The notes under the pieces were generated by a model. That model made no database searches, was not told where the DNA came from, and saw nothing but the letters and a program-made list of their open reading frames with translations. Of a stretch of DNA of 64,000 nt, positions 11,494 to 22,573 are shown piece after piece. A program made the position numbers and the translations under genes. The stretch lies in assembly GCA_905147135.1 (NCBI GenBank), contig LR990064.1, forward strand, positions 12,790,001 through 12,854,000. The letters run 5' to 3'. Origin of the DNA: Blastobasis lacticolella. Its lineage: Eukaryota > Arthropoda > Insecta > Lepidoptera > Blastobasidae. Numbering within the stretch: position 1 is the stretch's first letter; every line of letters begins with the position of its first letter.

Positions 11494-11748
11494 AATCGAG
11501 ATGGTTCTTGGCATTTGTATCATTAAAATTGGTTTAGTGGTTTAGAAAATATGGGAGTTTATGTAAACTTGGTCGGGGGTTATCCGATTTTTTCTGTCCA
11601 ACAGTCCAGTTATGGACTAAAATAATGTGAAAACTCAATACTTACAAATACATTTCTACGTCATCAATTTGGAGTGTATAAATACATCAACTGAACAGAC
11701 ATTAACACACGTATTCACAAAACAATAAGGTCTAAGTATCATTCAATG

Positions 11749-11981
11749 ATCTGACGGTGAGGGAAAACATCGTGATGAAACCTGCACATTCAGGCTACTG
11801 GATTTGTAACCATGATTCAATCTGGTCAGGTTCCCCTTTTAGCAGGGTCATGGAGGTCAGATGGCAGTCGCTCCACTGTAATTACCTGACCTGCCAAATC
11901 CTGGATCATGGTCACGGCGGACCCCAGGCCCTCGTGTGCGAGAGCACAACCGGGATATTAACGCCAAGATGATGATTTTTA
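11749..11981 (+). mobile_element. SINE-A, 5'-truncated, with perfect 15-bp duplication
   Basis: The body runs from CTGACGGTGAGGGAAAACAT to GCCAAGATGATGA. AAGTATCATTCAATG occurs at 11734-11748 and again at 11982-11996, a perfect target-site duplication that sets both ends. The missing head therefore reflects truncation during insertion, not later loss. Confidence 0.92.
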
Positions 11982-11996
11982 AAGTATCATTCAATG

Positions 11997-12790
11997 TTTT
12001 CTCACAGTGTTCGTCTGCAATTTGCCGTCTGGACACAGTGCCGATCGCCACTCAAGTATTGCCAAATGGAACCCAGTGCATTCGCGAGCATTATGAGCAT
12101 TTACAGTAACATTTCTGAATACGTGTGCAAGAATTTGGTCTTCCTACAAGATTCGAGACTTTTAAAATCCAGACTTAGAAGGCGAATTAATAGATCTTAT
12201 TCACAAAAATTGGCAACAGCAAAAACTGCTGTCTATATTTGGTCCGTGTCTTGAAATTTTACTACGATAAGTGTAAGAGGTCCAGTCAAATAACAGAAAG
12301 AGAGTCGGAGAGACAGTACGTTTGACTATAATTCTAATGAAAACGCTCGTCTTACATTGATTCAGTATATTGAATTCCTTAAAAATCCCTCTTGGCTGCA
12401 GTTGAAAGCTATCGAATTATCCCATTCCAGAGTGGATGGGAAACCTTTTAAGAAAATACGAAGGATTTACAGTAAATAAGTTAAATTCGAAGGATAGAGG
12501 TATTCTATTCGAATTGGTGAAGTAAAAAGAAAAGATTGGAATAGAAATAATATGGTAAAAGAAGACAATATACGATTAAATGAATAGCAATCCTTGTTAA
12601 ATATGAGCGGCTATTCTTTATTTTGTATCTACACCTACTAACATTAAAAAGAGAAAATTTAAAAGTATGTCTAAAATTTTAATGTTAGCCGTAATCGTGT
12701 AAACCATAACCAATTTGAAAAAAATCCTTTACTGGTAGAAAACTACACTATTCCCAAATGTCATACGGTACTTTGATCCCGGATCAAAAT
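11997..12790. other. gene-free stretch
   Basis: No recognised repeat. An 86-codon plus-strand frame (11994-12254) has no recognisable motif and starts beside the SINE duplication. Confidence 0.45.
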
Positions 12791-13037
12791 GGGATCCCGA
12801 GTGTTCAGGCCTCCTCTGGCTTGCGGGCCGAAACGACTGATGCATTAAAGTTCATATTTCTCCTCAGGGCATTTGGGACCTTAATATAGTATTGGAAATG
12901 GTTTTAGGACAGTCGGGGAAAATTCATTTATTGAATAGAATTTTTAACTGCGGGCCCAAACGCCTGAGGAAAAATAAGGCGTTTCGGCCCGTGGGTCAAA
13001 ATCAGACCTGGCCGAAACGCTTGAATACTTGGATCCC
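12791..13037. repeat. GC-rich palindromic repeat W
   Basis: The left end GGGATCCCGAGTGTTCAGGC is matched in reverse by GCTTGAATACTTGGATCCC at the right end. GGGCCGAAACG and its reverse recur inside, with TTCGGCCCGTGGGTCAAAAT. It contrasts with its AT-rich flanks and may be a foldback or MITE; no clear duplication is present. A 60-codon frame inside is incidental. Confidence 0.6.
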
Positions 13038-13238
13038 GCGGGATAGATGGAACATCCGAATTGCGCGCGGTTGAAAATCTCGACGAAAGGCTGGTTTAGA
13101 ATAAAATATTTGGAAGACACAATTTGCAGTAAGCATTTCTCAAACCGCTGTCATGATTATTTACTCATCAATCTGTATTGTGTCTAAAAATTAGGAAGCT
13201 ACTTGTTTACGAGTTTCGTTCAAGAAGATTGATAAATA

Positions 13239-13486
13239 GGTAGAGTAGAATAGTACCAACCCCTTACACTCGTGGGTGTCGTACAAGGCGACTAACGTTT
13301 AGAGGCAAAATATCTAGTCTCCATAAACTGGAAAATGGGCAGCAGCGTTTTTCATTGTTATGTTTGTAACACTGCGATCTCCAACCCGCCTGCCAAGCGT
13401 GGAGATTATGGCAATAACCTCCCCTTTTGCGGGAGAGGCCCAAAGTCCTGTAGTGGACTGTTATGGGCTGTAATGATGATGATGAA
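13239..13486 (+). mobile_element. repeat-B, near full-length
   Basis: It starts near GAGTAGAATAGTACCAACCC and ends GGGCTGTAATGATGATGATG. It includes GTCGTACAAGGCGACTAACG and GGAAAATGGGCAGCAGCG. Only the first 15-20 bp of the complete form are missing or mutated. Confidence 0.9.
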
Positions 13487-13714
13487 GGATAGACAACTCA
13501 TAGCATAGGGAGAGACGCGTTATAAACACTTAAGTGTATGTATGTTGTTTGATAGACATGTTGAATAATAATTTGGTACTCAAATTTCATCTTCGTAACA
13601 CATTTGAATTATATTTGAATGTAGTACAATGATGTAGTACTATTATCATTGTATTTATATTACTAACTTGACTAATATTACTTGACTAAATAAATGATGA
13701 TTATGATTATTAAT

Positions 13715-13774
13715 GCTTTGCTTACTTTGTGGCTAGCCCAAAAACTTCATGAATCTAGATGACGCTGTGTGAAT
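13715..13774 (+). mobile_element. SINE-G 3' fragment
   Basis: GCTTTGCTTACTTTGTGGCT and GATGACGCTGTGTGAATT match the tail block of SINE-G, with an insert of about 20 bp between them. Confidence 0.65.
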
Positions 13775-13786
13775 TATATAAAATAT

Positions 13787-13818
13787 CTATATATATATAT
13801 ATATAAATATATATATAT
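13787..13818. repeat. (TA)n microsatellite
   Basis: A TA run with small interruptions lies next to the SINE-G fragment. Confidence 0.8.
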
Positions 13819-13936
13819 TATTGTAGCAAATCTCTTTTTTATATTTTTTTATACGAGTAGTTATGATATTCATCAGCTGTCATCATAAAATCATCAAGAA
13901 ATGGTGTTTTGATTTAGACAATGTCAAGTGAATTGT

Positions 13937-14196
13937 TGGCCGCGTGGTGTCCGGCAGAGCAGAATAGCACCAACCCCTTACACTCGTGGGTGTCGTACAA
14001 GGCGACTAATGTTTTATCAAGGCAAAAGATCTAGTCTCCGTAGGCTGGAAAATGGGCAGTGATTTTCATTGTTATATTTATAACACTGATATCCAACCCG
14101 CCTACCAGGCGTGGAGATTATGGCAATAATCTTCCCTTTCTTGGGAGAGGCCCTAAGTTCAGTGGACTGTTTTAGGCTGTGATGACACTGATGACG
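13937..14196 (+). mobile_element. repeat-B, full-length reference copy
   Basis: AAGTGAATTGT at 13926-13936 recurs at 14197-14207, so the unit is 260 bp from TGGCCGCGTGGTGTCCGG to the degenerate GATGA end. The duplication and the simple-repeat 3' end mean it moved by target-primed reverse transcription, as a SINE or a short LINE derivative. No long frame is present. Confidence 0.92.
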
Positions 14197-14207
14197 AAGT
14201 GAATTGT

Positions 14208-15039
14208 GTGTATGTACCCATGTATTACTTTTAGTTGAAATAACAAAGACGTGTTTTGTTTTGTTTTATAGTTTTCATTTGTAAATATGTATTTATTTCT
14301 CATAATTTGTTCATTCTCAGCTGGTTTGCCGTTTGACACATAAGGGATCACTGAATTTAGTTGTGTTTGTAAGTGTTGTTGTTTATAAAAGTGTTCAAGT
14401 TTTAATTTTTGATAAATGTAGTCTTGGTATTTTCTAGCTATCTATGTATACGTATTATGTTTTATTATAAATCAATGTTTGTTTATAAAATTTTCCAATA
14501 TTTGTTAATATTGGAATATCGAAAAGAAATTCAGAGTTTTTAGCATTAAGCGTAAAATATTTTTATTACCTATTAGTAGAACTTCAAATTTATTATAATT
14601 ATATTAGCCTGTATCATCCTACTGCTGGTTTACTAACTCCAAATACAATTACCAAAATGTCCAAATAAAAACAATTGTAATTGTAAAAATAAATAATGTT
14701 GGTCTGTACTTTTGATTATAGAAACGATCTATCAAAATAATGGTTCCTAAATTGTTAAAGACCGTTAGCTTTAACAGATCGTTAATCTCCAGCTCTTAAA
14801 CTGAGTACTTCTAATCGCCATAACGACTTCCAAATTCGAATTTGCATTCGCCACCAATTAGAACGACCGCATTCAAAATTCCGCTCGCGGAGGTAAAAAA
14901 GCGCACGCTCGAACTTTCCCACCAAAGAGATCCTTAATCCGTTCCCACTGATAATTCGGCCATTAACAAGGCAATTAAGAAAAAAACACACCGTATCAAA
15001 TAAAAGAGAGAAGTAAAAAAAGAAAAATAAACCTGCCAG
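14208..15039. other. unique stretch leading into the CpG-rich block
   Basis: No repeat is recognised. From about 14790 the base composition becomes less AT-rich. A 69-codon minus-strand frame (14782-14991) is unsupported. Confidence 0.4.
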
Positions 15040-15560
15040 TCTCCCACGACAGAACCTGTGCCGACGGAAATCGGCTATAGCGGACTGGTTTTTAATTCAG
15101 CCCATCCGGTCGAAACCAGTTCCACGGTTCATTCATAAAAATTCGTACATCCAATACACACTATTTCATACATTTATATACAAACGTGGAATAAGAAAAT
15201 AATACTCAACGCACCAAGCACTGGCCACAGAAAAACACTGAAATCCAGCACGCACTGCGAAACAAAATAGGATCGAACGCGAGAACAAACTGGCTATATA
15301 TTTCGTCCTTTTTTCTCTTTGATCCACAGGTGAATATCCGCGGGAGGCTCCACACGCGCTCTCAACGGCGGTCGCGGACTGAGTGAGGGCGTAATATGGA
15401 AGGGGAAGGAAGGAGGGGGACGGGGCTGATCAGTAATCGGCCCGGGCCAAGCCTGCGTGCTACGCGAGAACACCGCGACACAAGTCGCTGCGACAGTTGG
15501 TGCGACACGACTAAAGTCGGCGATGCTGTGTCGGTTCGGTTTTCGTTGTTTGGTTGTGTT
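15040..15560. promoter_or_regulatory. CpG-rich unique block, possible promoter or 5' exon
   Basis: This block stands out from its AT-rich surroundings, with CGCGAGAACACCGCGAC, CGCTCTCAACGGCGGTCGCG and ATCGGCCCGGGCCAAG. An arthropod initiator-like TCAGT lies at about 15430 (TGATCAGTAATCGG). A downstream promoter element is not evident at the expected spacing. Frames of 77 and 96 codons cross it but look like shadows of biased composition. It resembles no repeat elsewhere in the window. A host promoter, a 5' non-coding exon or an unknown element are all possible, and the direction is unknown. Confidence 0.3.
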
Positions 15561-16135
15561 TCGTCGTTGGTGGTTCTGTTGTATTGGTGGCGGGTTTGGT
15601 TGGTGTTGGGGAATTGTTTTGTTACTTAGATTATTATACTTTTGTAGTTTACTTATTTGTAGGTTACTTTATGTTGATAGTTTTGAAAGCTTACTTCTGA
15701 AAAAAATATGTAGCTATGTTCCTTTTCCCGTACAGTGCTTAAATTAAGATAGGTATAATGTTGTGTTGTTGGGGTTCTATAATATTTGGTGTTGATGGAG
15801 TATTTGGCAGTTGGTATTTGGATTATTTGATATTTCTGAAAGGTTACCTCGGGAAAGCTTATGTAATATTGTAGGATACATTTTATTATTTTGTGTTGAA
15901 ATCTATGTTATTGTCGGTTATTGTTTAAGTTGGTTATCACGACGGAACCGCTTTTGGAGTGAAGGCTGTTTTCTAAACATTCTATGACTGTTTTTTTATT
16001 TATTTATTAGTTTTTAGAATATAGTGGTTGGACTGATTGAGTTGACATTTTGTATATAATTACAACAATAAGAAAAAAATATTCTGTTTAGCGGGAAAAT
16101 AAAATGACTTAAAATATATTTAATTATAATTTTTT
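15561..16135. other. T-rich gene-free stretch
   Basis: It follows the CpG-rich block and is T-rich on the plus strand. Intron-like composition is possible but not demonstrated. Confidence 0.4.
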
Positions 16136-16149
16136 ATTAGTATTTTGTT

Positions 16150-16339
16150 TACGTTTAGAGGCAAAATATCTAGTCTCCATAAACTGGAAAATGGGCAGCA
16201 GCGTTTTTCTTTATTATGTTTGCAACACTGCGATCTCCAACCCGCCTGCCAAGCGTGGAGATTATGGCAATAACCTCCCCTTTTGCGGGAGAGGCCCAAA
16301 GTCCTGTAGTGGACTGTTATGGGCTGTGATGATGAAATG
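16150..16339 (+). mobile_element. repeat-B, 5'-truncated, with perfect 14-bp duplication
   Basis: ATTAGTATTTTGTT occurs at 16136-16149 and 16340-16353 around the insert. The copy starts at ACGTTTAGAGGCAAAATATC and ends GGGCTGTGATGATGA. It is very similar to 13239-13486, including the shared AAAATATCTAG variant, so the two may derive from one source. Confidence 0.93.
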
Positions 16340-16353
16340 ATTAGTATTTTGTT

Positions 16354-17084
16354 GCGATAAACTGGTTTATGTCTTTAAGACATATTTGCAAGTTACACCT
16401 GAACTTTCACAACTTTATCCTCATCTTAACCTTTTCAGTAAAACTTATTACTGACACATATCCATTGAAAACAATTAGCATTGAGTATGTGTGTTGCCCT
16501 TCTTTAATAAATATTATTGTATTACATGTACACAAATAAATTATCATAATATGTTACATAATTTCTTCTCCTATCTCCAAAATTTTTATATCTATTTGAA
16601 CATAGTTTATTTGTCAATAATCTCTGACTTCACATCTACTGTATTTTTATTTTGTTCTATTGCCTTTAGAAAGTGGATCATAATCTTTATTGCCTTCGCA
16701 TTGTTATGGGTCGTCTTAAATTTTATTGCAAACTACCGTCGTATTACGATTTTCCGATAGATAGAAATATTGAAGGTATTAAAATATTTTTGAAAACATA
16801 TCGTATGTATGTAAACTCTTTATTGCTTAATAAATAAATACAGGTTCGTCGAATTTATTTGTTTTCTAGTGCCTTTGTAGTACAGGTAATATATCAAAGG
16901 CAAGACTTCATCTTCATCAAGGACTTCATCTAGATGTTTCTATACATTTTTACCCGACTGCCAAGGAAGGTTTATGTTTTTCGCGCGTATCTTGTATGTA
17001 TGCAGATATTTATGTACGTTTGTAATTTTTTTTATTACCTCGTATCAAGCCAAAACATCAATAAATACGCAAGACAGGAAGTTC
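16354..17084. other. gene-free stretch
   Basis: An 89-codon plus-strand frame (16491-16760) is rich in F, I, Y and L, as expected from AT-rich DNA. An AATAAATAAATA run near 16830 could be an old retroposon tail. Confidence 0.4.
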
Positions 17085-17242
17085 TAATGGGATTGTACTC
17101 AGAGATAGGGCGTTGCCGAAAACTGCGAGAGCCAGCGGCTTACGATGCGAGGATGCCGAAGACCGGGCGAAGTGGAATGGGCAGGAAAGCGGATCCTGGC
17201 AGAGGCCAGGACGCTAGGAGGACGATGATGATGATGATTTAG
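17085..17242 (+). mobile_element. RTE-like LINE tail (U), frameshifted
   Basis: GAGAGCCAGCGGCTTACGAT, GATGCCGAAGACCGGGCGAA and GGAAAGCGGATCCTGGCAGA match the 35560-35702 copy, which reads DQAKWRRMSRKADLAEAG. It ends in a GATGATGATGAT run. Confidence 0.7.
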
Positions 17243-17541
17243 TACAGGGATGATCCTGTCACTCTATGGGTTTGTCGCATCAATTTTGTTTATTAAGTGT
17301 ATAGTAGGTCCTCTAGGTATGTGAAAGCTACAATATATTTTTCTCTAAAGCTAGAATAATATCCTTTAATTGTATTTTTTCTAAAGTTTGTAAAACGAAA
17401 CAGGAGTGTTGGGAGCCTGGAGTTTTGAAACACAGGTTTTTACTAACCTAGCACAAACTCCAAGCTCTCATTAGGGACTCGTATGTTATGTACAATGTTA
17501 TCACAAATTAACAATGTAACCATGTTTTTGTACAATACATG

Positions 17542-17735
17542 ACAGAAATTGTAAAGATGAATTTTAATTTCTGTTACGGGTCTGGGTGTAGTATGTGTGA
17601 TATGCCTAAAAGGTATGTAGGTACTAAAAAAAGTATATAAGTAGTTTATCAGTTATCTAACACAAGCTTTGCTTACTTTGGGGCTAGATGGCGCTGTGTG
17701 AATTCGTCCACTCATTGTTTATTTATTATTTATTG
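17542..17735 (+). mobile_element. SINE-G, head-less copy
   Basis: AATTTCTGTTACGGGTCTGG, ACACAAGCTTTGCTTACTTT and GATGGCGCTGTGTGAATTCG appear in order, with a TTTATTTATT-type tail. The tRNA-like head is missing. Confidence 0.85.
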
Positions 17736-18120
17736 TACCTATATGTAAGCTATCAATTTGCAATGAAGACTGGAGACCGATATAATCATAAAGACTATCT
17801 TCATTCACTCATTCGCTCAAATTGTATCACCCTTAACTGCCGAACGAAATCCCCGTTTTACACTGAAACCGTTCAACTGAATGATTTGAAGAAAACGGAG
17901 GCCAATATTGATAAAATTTGCATGCTTCGATATTCAATATGTTTCGAGCATATATTAAGTCCTTTCAGTACAAACTCGTTAAGTTAAATTGAATCTTTTA
18001 TCTATGTAGGTATCTACGTGAATTTGCTTATTTTGTTAGCTTTGTCTTTGTTTGGATTTTAATTTGTTTATTTATCGATACTTTGAACGAATATTATTAA
18101 GCCATACTAAAGAAAGGCTT
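17736..18120. other. gene-free stretch
   Basis: A 99-codon plus-strand frame starts inside the SINE (17688) and continues here. It shows no recognisable motif and is not called. Confidence 0.4.
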
Positions 18121-18430
18121 AGGGGTGTCGGTAGTTACGGGGTCTGACTCTTACTCCAAGGTAGCAGGTTCGAACCCCAGTGCCACATGTATGAATGACT
18201 CTTTTCTGAGTTGTGTACATTAGTTGAATACTAACCGATGCTCTTACGATGAGAGAAAACATCGTGACGAAACCTGCACACTGAATGTGTAACCATGAGC
18301 CAATCTTGTCAGTTCTCCTGTTGACAGTGTCACAGAGGTCAAATGGCAGTGGCTCCACTATAATAATCTGATCTCCCAAATCCTGGATCATGGTCAAGGC
18401 GGACTCAGGGCCCTTAACCCAAGATGACCA
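18121..18430 (+). mobile_element. SINE-A, diverged full-length copy
   Basis: The head is degraded but the B box GGTTCGAACCCC is clear. The linker ATGACTCTTTTCTGAGTTG and the body CAAATCCTGGATCATGGTCA follow, ending at CCAAGATGA. Confidence 0.85.
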
Positions 18431-18989
18431 TTAAACTAATGGCTTATAATCACAGTGGTCCATGGGGTGTGGACCGTGGCTACACATGGCATCCAAATAA
18501 ATCTATTCGTTCGGGGTCTACTGGCAGACACACTTACAGACAGGCTAGATACCACAGATACATACGTCAAACTTACCAACATCGCAGAAGGTTTAAAAAC
18601 TGAGATAACCCCTAAAGATTGGAAAGGTTAATTTTTTTCATGTACGTATATCGGTTATCTTTGAAGATGTAAAATTCACAGAATATAGATTAACATTCAG
18701 TTTAGAATTAACAAAAACATTAAGCGTTGAGTTCTTTGACTGTTTTCTTTAGCTGGTAAATAAATAAAAAATTTGTAGATAAAATGTTGTTTTCTTTTTT
18801 TAGCGGGGTGAAACCGAAGCACGCTATGAGCTACTTATAATTAATTAGAAATAAGATACGGCTAACAGAATTTGTTAGTAATAAATAAATTTCGTATTTT
18901 TAAGATAAAGTTGACGTTTAGTTGATACTTACCCCCCGTTAGCCCCAGTGTTATTTTGAAATTGTGTGTAATAAAAGTCAATCCTAAAT
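18431..18989. other. gene-free stretch
   Basis: No recognised feature. CATTGTTTTCTTT-like T-rich runs are present, and there is no duplication for the SINE that follows. Confidence 0.4.
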
Positions 18990-19341
18990 TCATCGTGGCC
19001 GAGTGGTTAAAATATCCGACTTGTAAGCGACACGAACCGGGTTCGAATCCCACTGCGGCCCTGTACCAATGACTCTTTTCTGAGTTATGTACATTAGTTG
19101 AATGCTAACCGATGCTCTTACGGTGAGGAAAAACATCGTGATGAAACCTGCACATTGAGGCGACTGAATGTGTAACCATTATCCAATGTGGACAGGTTCC
19201 CCTGGTAGCAGGGTCACGGAGGTCAGATTGCAGTCGCTTCATTGTTATTACCTGATCTACCAAATCCTGGATCATTGTCAAGGTTCGATCGCTCATGCGC
19301 AAGAGCATTACCGGGACATTAACGCCAAGATGATTATTATG
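18990..19341 (+). mobile_element. SINE-A, full-length with best tRNA-like head
   Basis: The head has a clear A box (CGTGGCCGAGTGGTTAAAAT), a GACTTGTAAGC anticodon region and a B box GGGTTCGAATCCC. The linker CTGAGTTATGTACATTAGTT and body AACCTGCACATTGAGGCGAC follow, ending GCCAAGATGATTATTATGAT. A-to-B spacing fits an internal Pol III promoter. Confidence 0.92.
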
Positions 19342-19639
19342 ATTATTTATTATTTACTCAGATTAGGAAAAATCCCAAGCACATTTATTACGTCCATAGA
19401 TTTCTTAGATCAATTATACCTAGTCATTGTAGGACCGTCTTTGCAGTCGAGTCTCACGGGAAACGTACAGTCTGCGGTTTTTCCTTGACATTAAGTTGGG
19501 GACAAACTATTTGCCCCGCGTTGGAAAGGTTGGAACTAAAGGTTAACTTAGACATCTAGTTAACTAGCCCGTCTTCAAGATTCTGTGGTAAATGTTAACC
19601 AGGTTTCTGATAATGTTAAGCTTGGACGATTATTATAGC

Positions 19640-19915
19640 ATTGTTGGCGTAAGGGATAGCGGGCCTTGTAAGCGAGAGATAACGGATTCGATCCTCAGTG
19701 CTGCCATGTACCAATATTTTTTTCCGTTATATACTTAAGTTGTAAACTAACAGATGTTCTTACGCTGAGGAAAACATCGTGAGGAAACCTGCAGATTCAG
19801 GCGGCTGAATGTGTAACCGTCATCCTATCTGGGTTTGGTTCCCCTTTTAACAGGGTCATGAAGGTCAAAAGACAGTCGCTCTACTGTAATTACCTGAACT
19901 GCCAAAATTATGGAT
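19640..19915 (+). mobile_element. SINE-A, 3'-truncated
   Basis: A diverged head (CTTGTAAGCGAGAGATAACG, B box ATTCGATCC) and a typical body continue to ACTGCCAAAATTATGGATCC, where it is cut before the family end. Confidence 0.85.
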
Positions 19916-19921
19916 CCGTTT

Positions 19922-20000
19922 TTTTTGTGATAAATGTAAATTATCATGTTTTGCGTCCTTTGTAATAAATGTTTATTTTCTTTCTTTCTTTCTATCAGGG
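19922..20000 (+). repeat. retroposon-like 3' tail with (TTTC)n
   Basis: GTAATAAATG, a polyadenylation-like block, is followed by TTTATTTTCTTTCTTTC. This tail-plus-simple-repeat form is common at insect retroposon ends, but no body could be assigned. Confidence 0.35.
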
Positions 20001-20984
20001 TCCCGGAAGACCTGGATCCACATTGCTTCGCCAACGGTATTTGGAGGCACACTTACGAGTGGCGAGCTCGGTCACCCATCCAGTTTCTGGACTCTGCATG
20101 CCTAGCTTAACTGTTGTTATTGGTCTCGCAAGAGTAAGACCAGGGCCAGAGGAGCGTAAGCCATACAAGCATCAATTAAAAAAGGAATCGCCCAAAATCG
20201 AATTTCCCTGACAAAAAGCTGTAGGAATTCAGGACGAAAAAGTCAACCCCAAGAATGCTGGTTAGTTAGTCAAGTATTGAGGAAGCGTAAATCGAAAATC
20301 TGTCAACACCAAAACCAAAGAGACATATAAAGACGCCGATACCAATAAAAATGAGACCAGACAATGCACCTGTGCCTCAAAATCCGAATAAAAAACAAAC
20401 GAAAGAAAAAGCAGGACCAAACTCCTTCAAAATCAAATGCTTGTATGTTGGTATCATTAGTCGACTTTCGGTCGCAACGGCATATGTGAAACAATTTTGG
20501 ATCTTACACCTCTCAACATAAGGTGTGATATTTTTTGCTCGACCGCGGTTGAAATTTGGTGAGGCCGATAATGAAAAAAAAACAGAGGCACCAAAACACA
20601 AAAAAAGACATCGAAACGGGTTGTGTGTGAACAAAAAATCGGGGCACAAGATGCTACCCGTTTCATTTTTTTCTCTTGTTTTTTTCTCTCTCTTTCTTTT
20701 AACCAATGCTATTGGTTACGACGTAATTTATCAGGAGCTCGGATAACGTAAACATTCCTTTTCATTTGTATATGCTTTTATTGACACTATTTCTTTTGTC
20801 TCGTTTATGATTTGTCAATTTGAAATGCGATATTTTGTGTCGATGTAATTGTGTGTTTGAATATTTTTGTTTTTGTGCTCTATTTAGGATATGTTGTTTA
20901 TAAATTAATTTGAGGTTTGGTTGACTTTTTGTCCGACTTTTAGTCTTTTCTAATCAAAGGTTGGCTGGATTGGGTTTTTTATAG
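20001..20984. other. gene-free stretch
   Basis: Mutually overlapping frames of 60-110 codons on both strands (20303-20746) sit in a purine/pyrimidine-biased region and have no recognisable motif. An 80-codon frame just upstream is also unsupported. Confidence 0.4.
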
Positions 20985-20989
20985 TTAGA

Positions 20990-21122
20990 TTAACCCTTAC
21001 CCCTTTCTTGAAGAACTCCATGTTGTACTCTCCAGGGAAAACCTCTCCAGGTAGCTCATTCCACAACCTTAGTGTGCGTGGGAAAAAGTTCCTTTGGAAC
21101 CGCACAGTTCGCGACCAATTTG
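20990..21122 (-). mobile_element. LINE-F C-terminal fragment, minus strand
   Basis: On the minus strand it reads WSRTVRFQRNFFPRTLRLWN, then ELPGEVFPGEYNMEFFKKGV, a jockey/CR1-like ORF2 C-terminus. It is cut before the family 3' UTR. The frame is intact over this piece. Confidence 0.8.
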
Positions 21123-21164
21123 GCTCCTAGGTGTGTGGATGAACTCCCTGTCGGTGGCGAGCGG

Positions 21165-21396
21165 ACGTAGGGCCTCTCCCACAAAAGGGTAGGTCATTGT
21201 CATTAACTCCACGCTTGGCAAGCAGGTCGAAGATTACAGTAGTATAAATACGACAATGGAAAATGCTGCCCGTTTTCCAGTGTACGAAGACTCTAGAAGT
21301 TTTGCCTTAAAAACATTACTCGCCGTGTACGACACCCACGAGTGTAAATGGTTGGTTGGTGCTAGTGTACTATGCCCGATACCATACAGCCATGGA
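21165..21396 (-). mobile_element. repeat-B, diverged, minus strand
   Basis: GCCTCTCCCACAAAAGGGTA, TCCACGCTTGGCAAGCAGG and TGTACGACACCCACGAGTGT match the family in reverse. The (TGATGA)n end is missing on the left. Confidence 0.85.
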
Positions 21397-22293
21397 CTTC
21401 TGGGGGGAGCTGGGCTGGCTAAATAAGCATGCCTTAGCTACTTACAAGGGACCAAGTTGGAGTTCAAGTTCGGAAAAAGGAACCCATTAACCTAAACCTA
21501 AACCTAAACCATACCGCCATACAAACACACAAACTCACAAACATACCACCGTTTGGTTTTTATATTATTGGTATAGAAAACACACTCACGAAATGGTACA
21601 CTGTCGCTTTGACATTTCAAAACTATAAAACTTAAGTTTTTCTTTAATCCGAATTTACAAGTCATTTACATCTAGCAGCTACACTGTTTTTATCCCCAAC
21701 TCGACTGCGACAAATATAGTCACACATCTGAACAGACATGTGCGCAATGACAACTGTTCTTTACCCCTGGACAGCAGGTGTTGTCAACCTGTGGCATTAA
21801 TTTTAAAACCACAATTATAATTGCGATGCCACGCTTGCGTCTCGAAATACTTCAGAGGAACAGGTGAACTATCGTACGGTGCATACCGCATCAGAATTTG
21901 ACACATCTGCCTGCGTTTCACCTGTTTAAGAGGCGTATGGGGAAGAAGTCGCAAATATATGGAAGTGGTGAATTTTTTATTGTTTGTTAGTCGATATTTC
22001 TTCCTAGACGGAATGAGATGTTTTTCATAGCTTTTGGTGGATTATTTATAGTAATATAAGAAAGTGAAAAGATTTTTTTGTTTGTAATGGATTCTTTCAC
22101 TCAAAGGTACTTTAGTGATTATCTTGGTTTTGGCGCTCAAGGACCGGGTACATGACACTGGAGTTCGAACCCGGTGCCTAGATGTACAGAAAGCTTTATT
22201 ATCAGTGAGTAACATTAGGTTATAGTATTTCCCAAAATTCAATGCGGTTCCCACTAAGAATACCACACAAAAAAGAATAATACTATATATAAA
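21397..22293. other. gene-free stretch
   Basis: No recognised repeat. CCTAAACCTAAACCTAAACC near 21490 is a very short run and not insect-type telomeric (TTAGG)n. Confidence 0.4.
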
Positions 22294-22302
22294 TAACTAA
22301 CA

Positions 22303-22564
22303 CACATCACATCACAGCCCATAACAGTCCACTGCAGGACTTTGGGCCTCTCCCACAAAAGGGGAGGTTATTGCCATAATCTCCACGCTTGGCAGGCGGA
22401 TTGGAGATCGCAGTTTTGCAAACATAACAATGGAAAACGCTGCTGCCCATTTTCCAGTTTACGGAGACTCTAGATCTTTTGTCTCTAAACATTAGTCGCC
22501 TTATACGACACCCACGATTGTAAGGGGTTGGTGCTACTCTACTCTGCCGGACACCACACGGCAG
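22303..22564 (-). mobile_element. repeat-B, full-length, with 9-bp duplication
   Basis: TAACTAACA occurs at 22294-22302 and 22565-22573. Between them is a 262-bp minus-strand copy with CACAGCCCATAACAGTCCAC on the left and GCCGGACACCACACGGCAG on the right, the same ends as 13937-14196. Confidence 0.92.
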
Positions 22565-22573
22565 TAACTAACA

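Noticed and set aside
18990..19070. tRNA gene
   Set aside because: A and B boxes are present, but the segment is the head of a SINE-A, lacks a foldable acceptor stem and continues into the SINE body.
20303..20746. overlapping 63-109 codon frames on both strands
   Set aside because: They arise from a purine/pyrimidine-biased low-complexity stretch and have no conserved motif.
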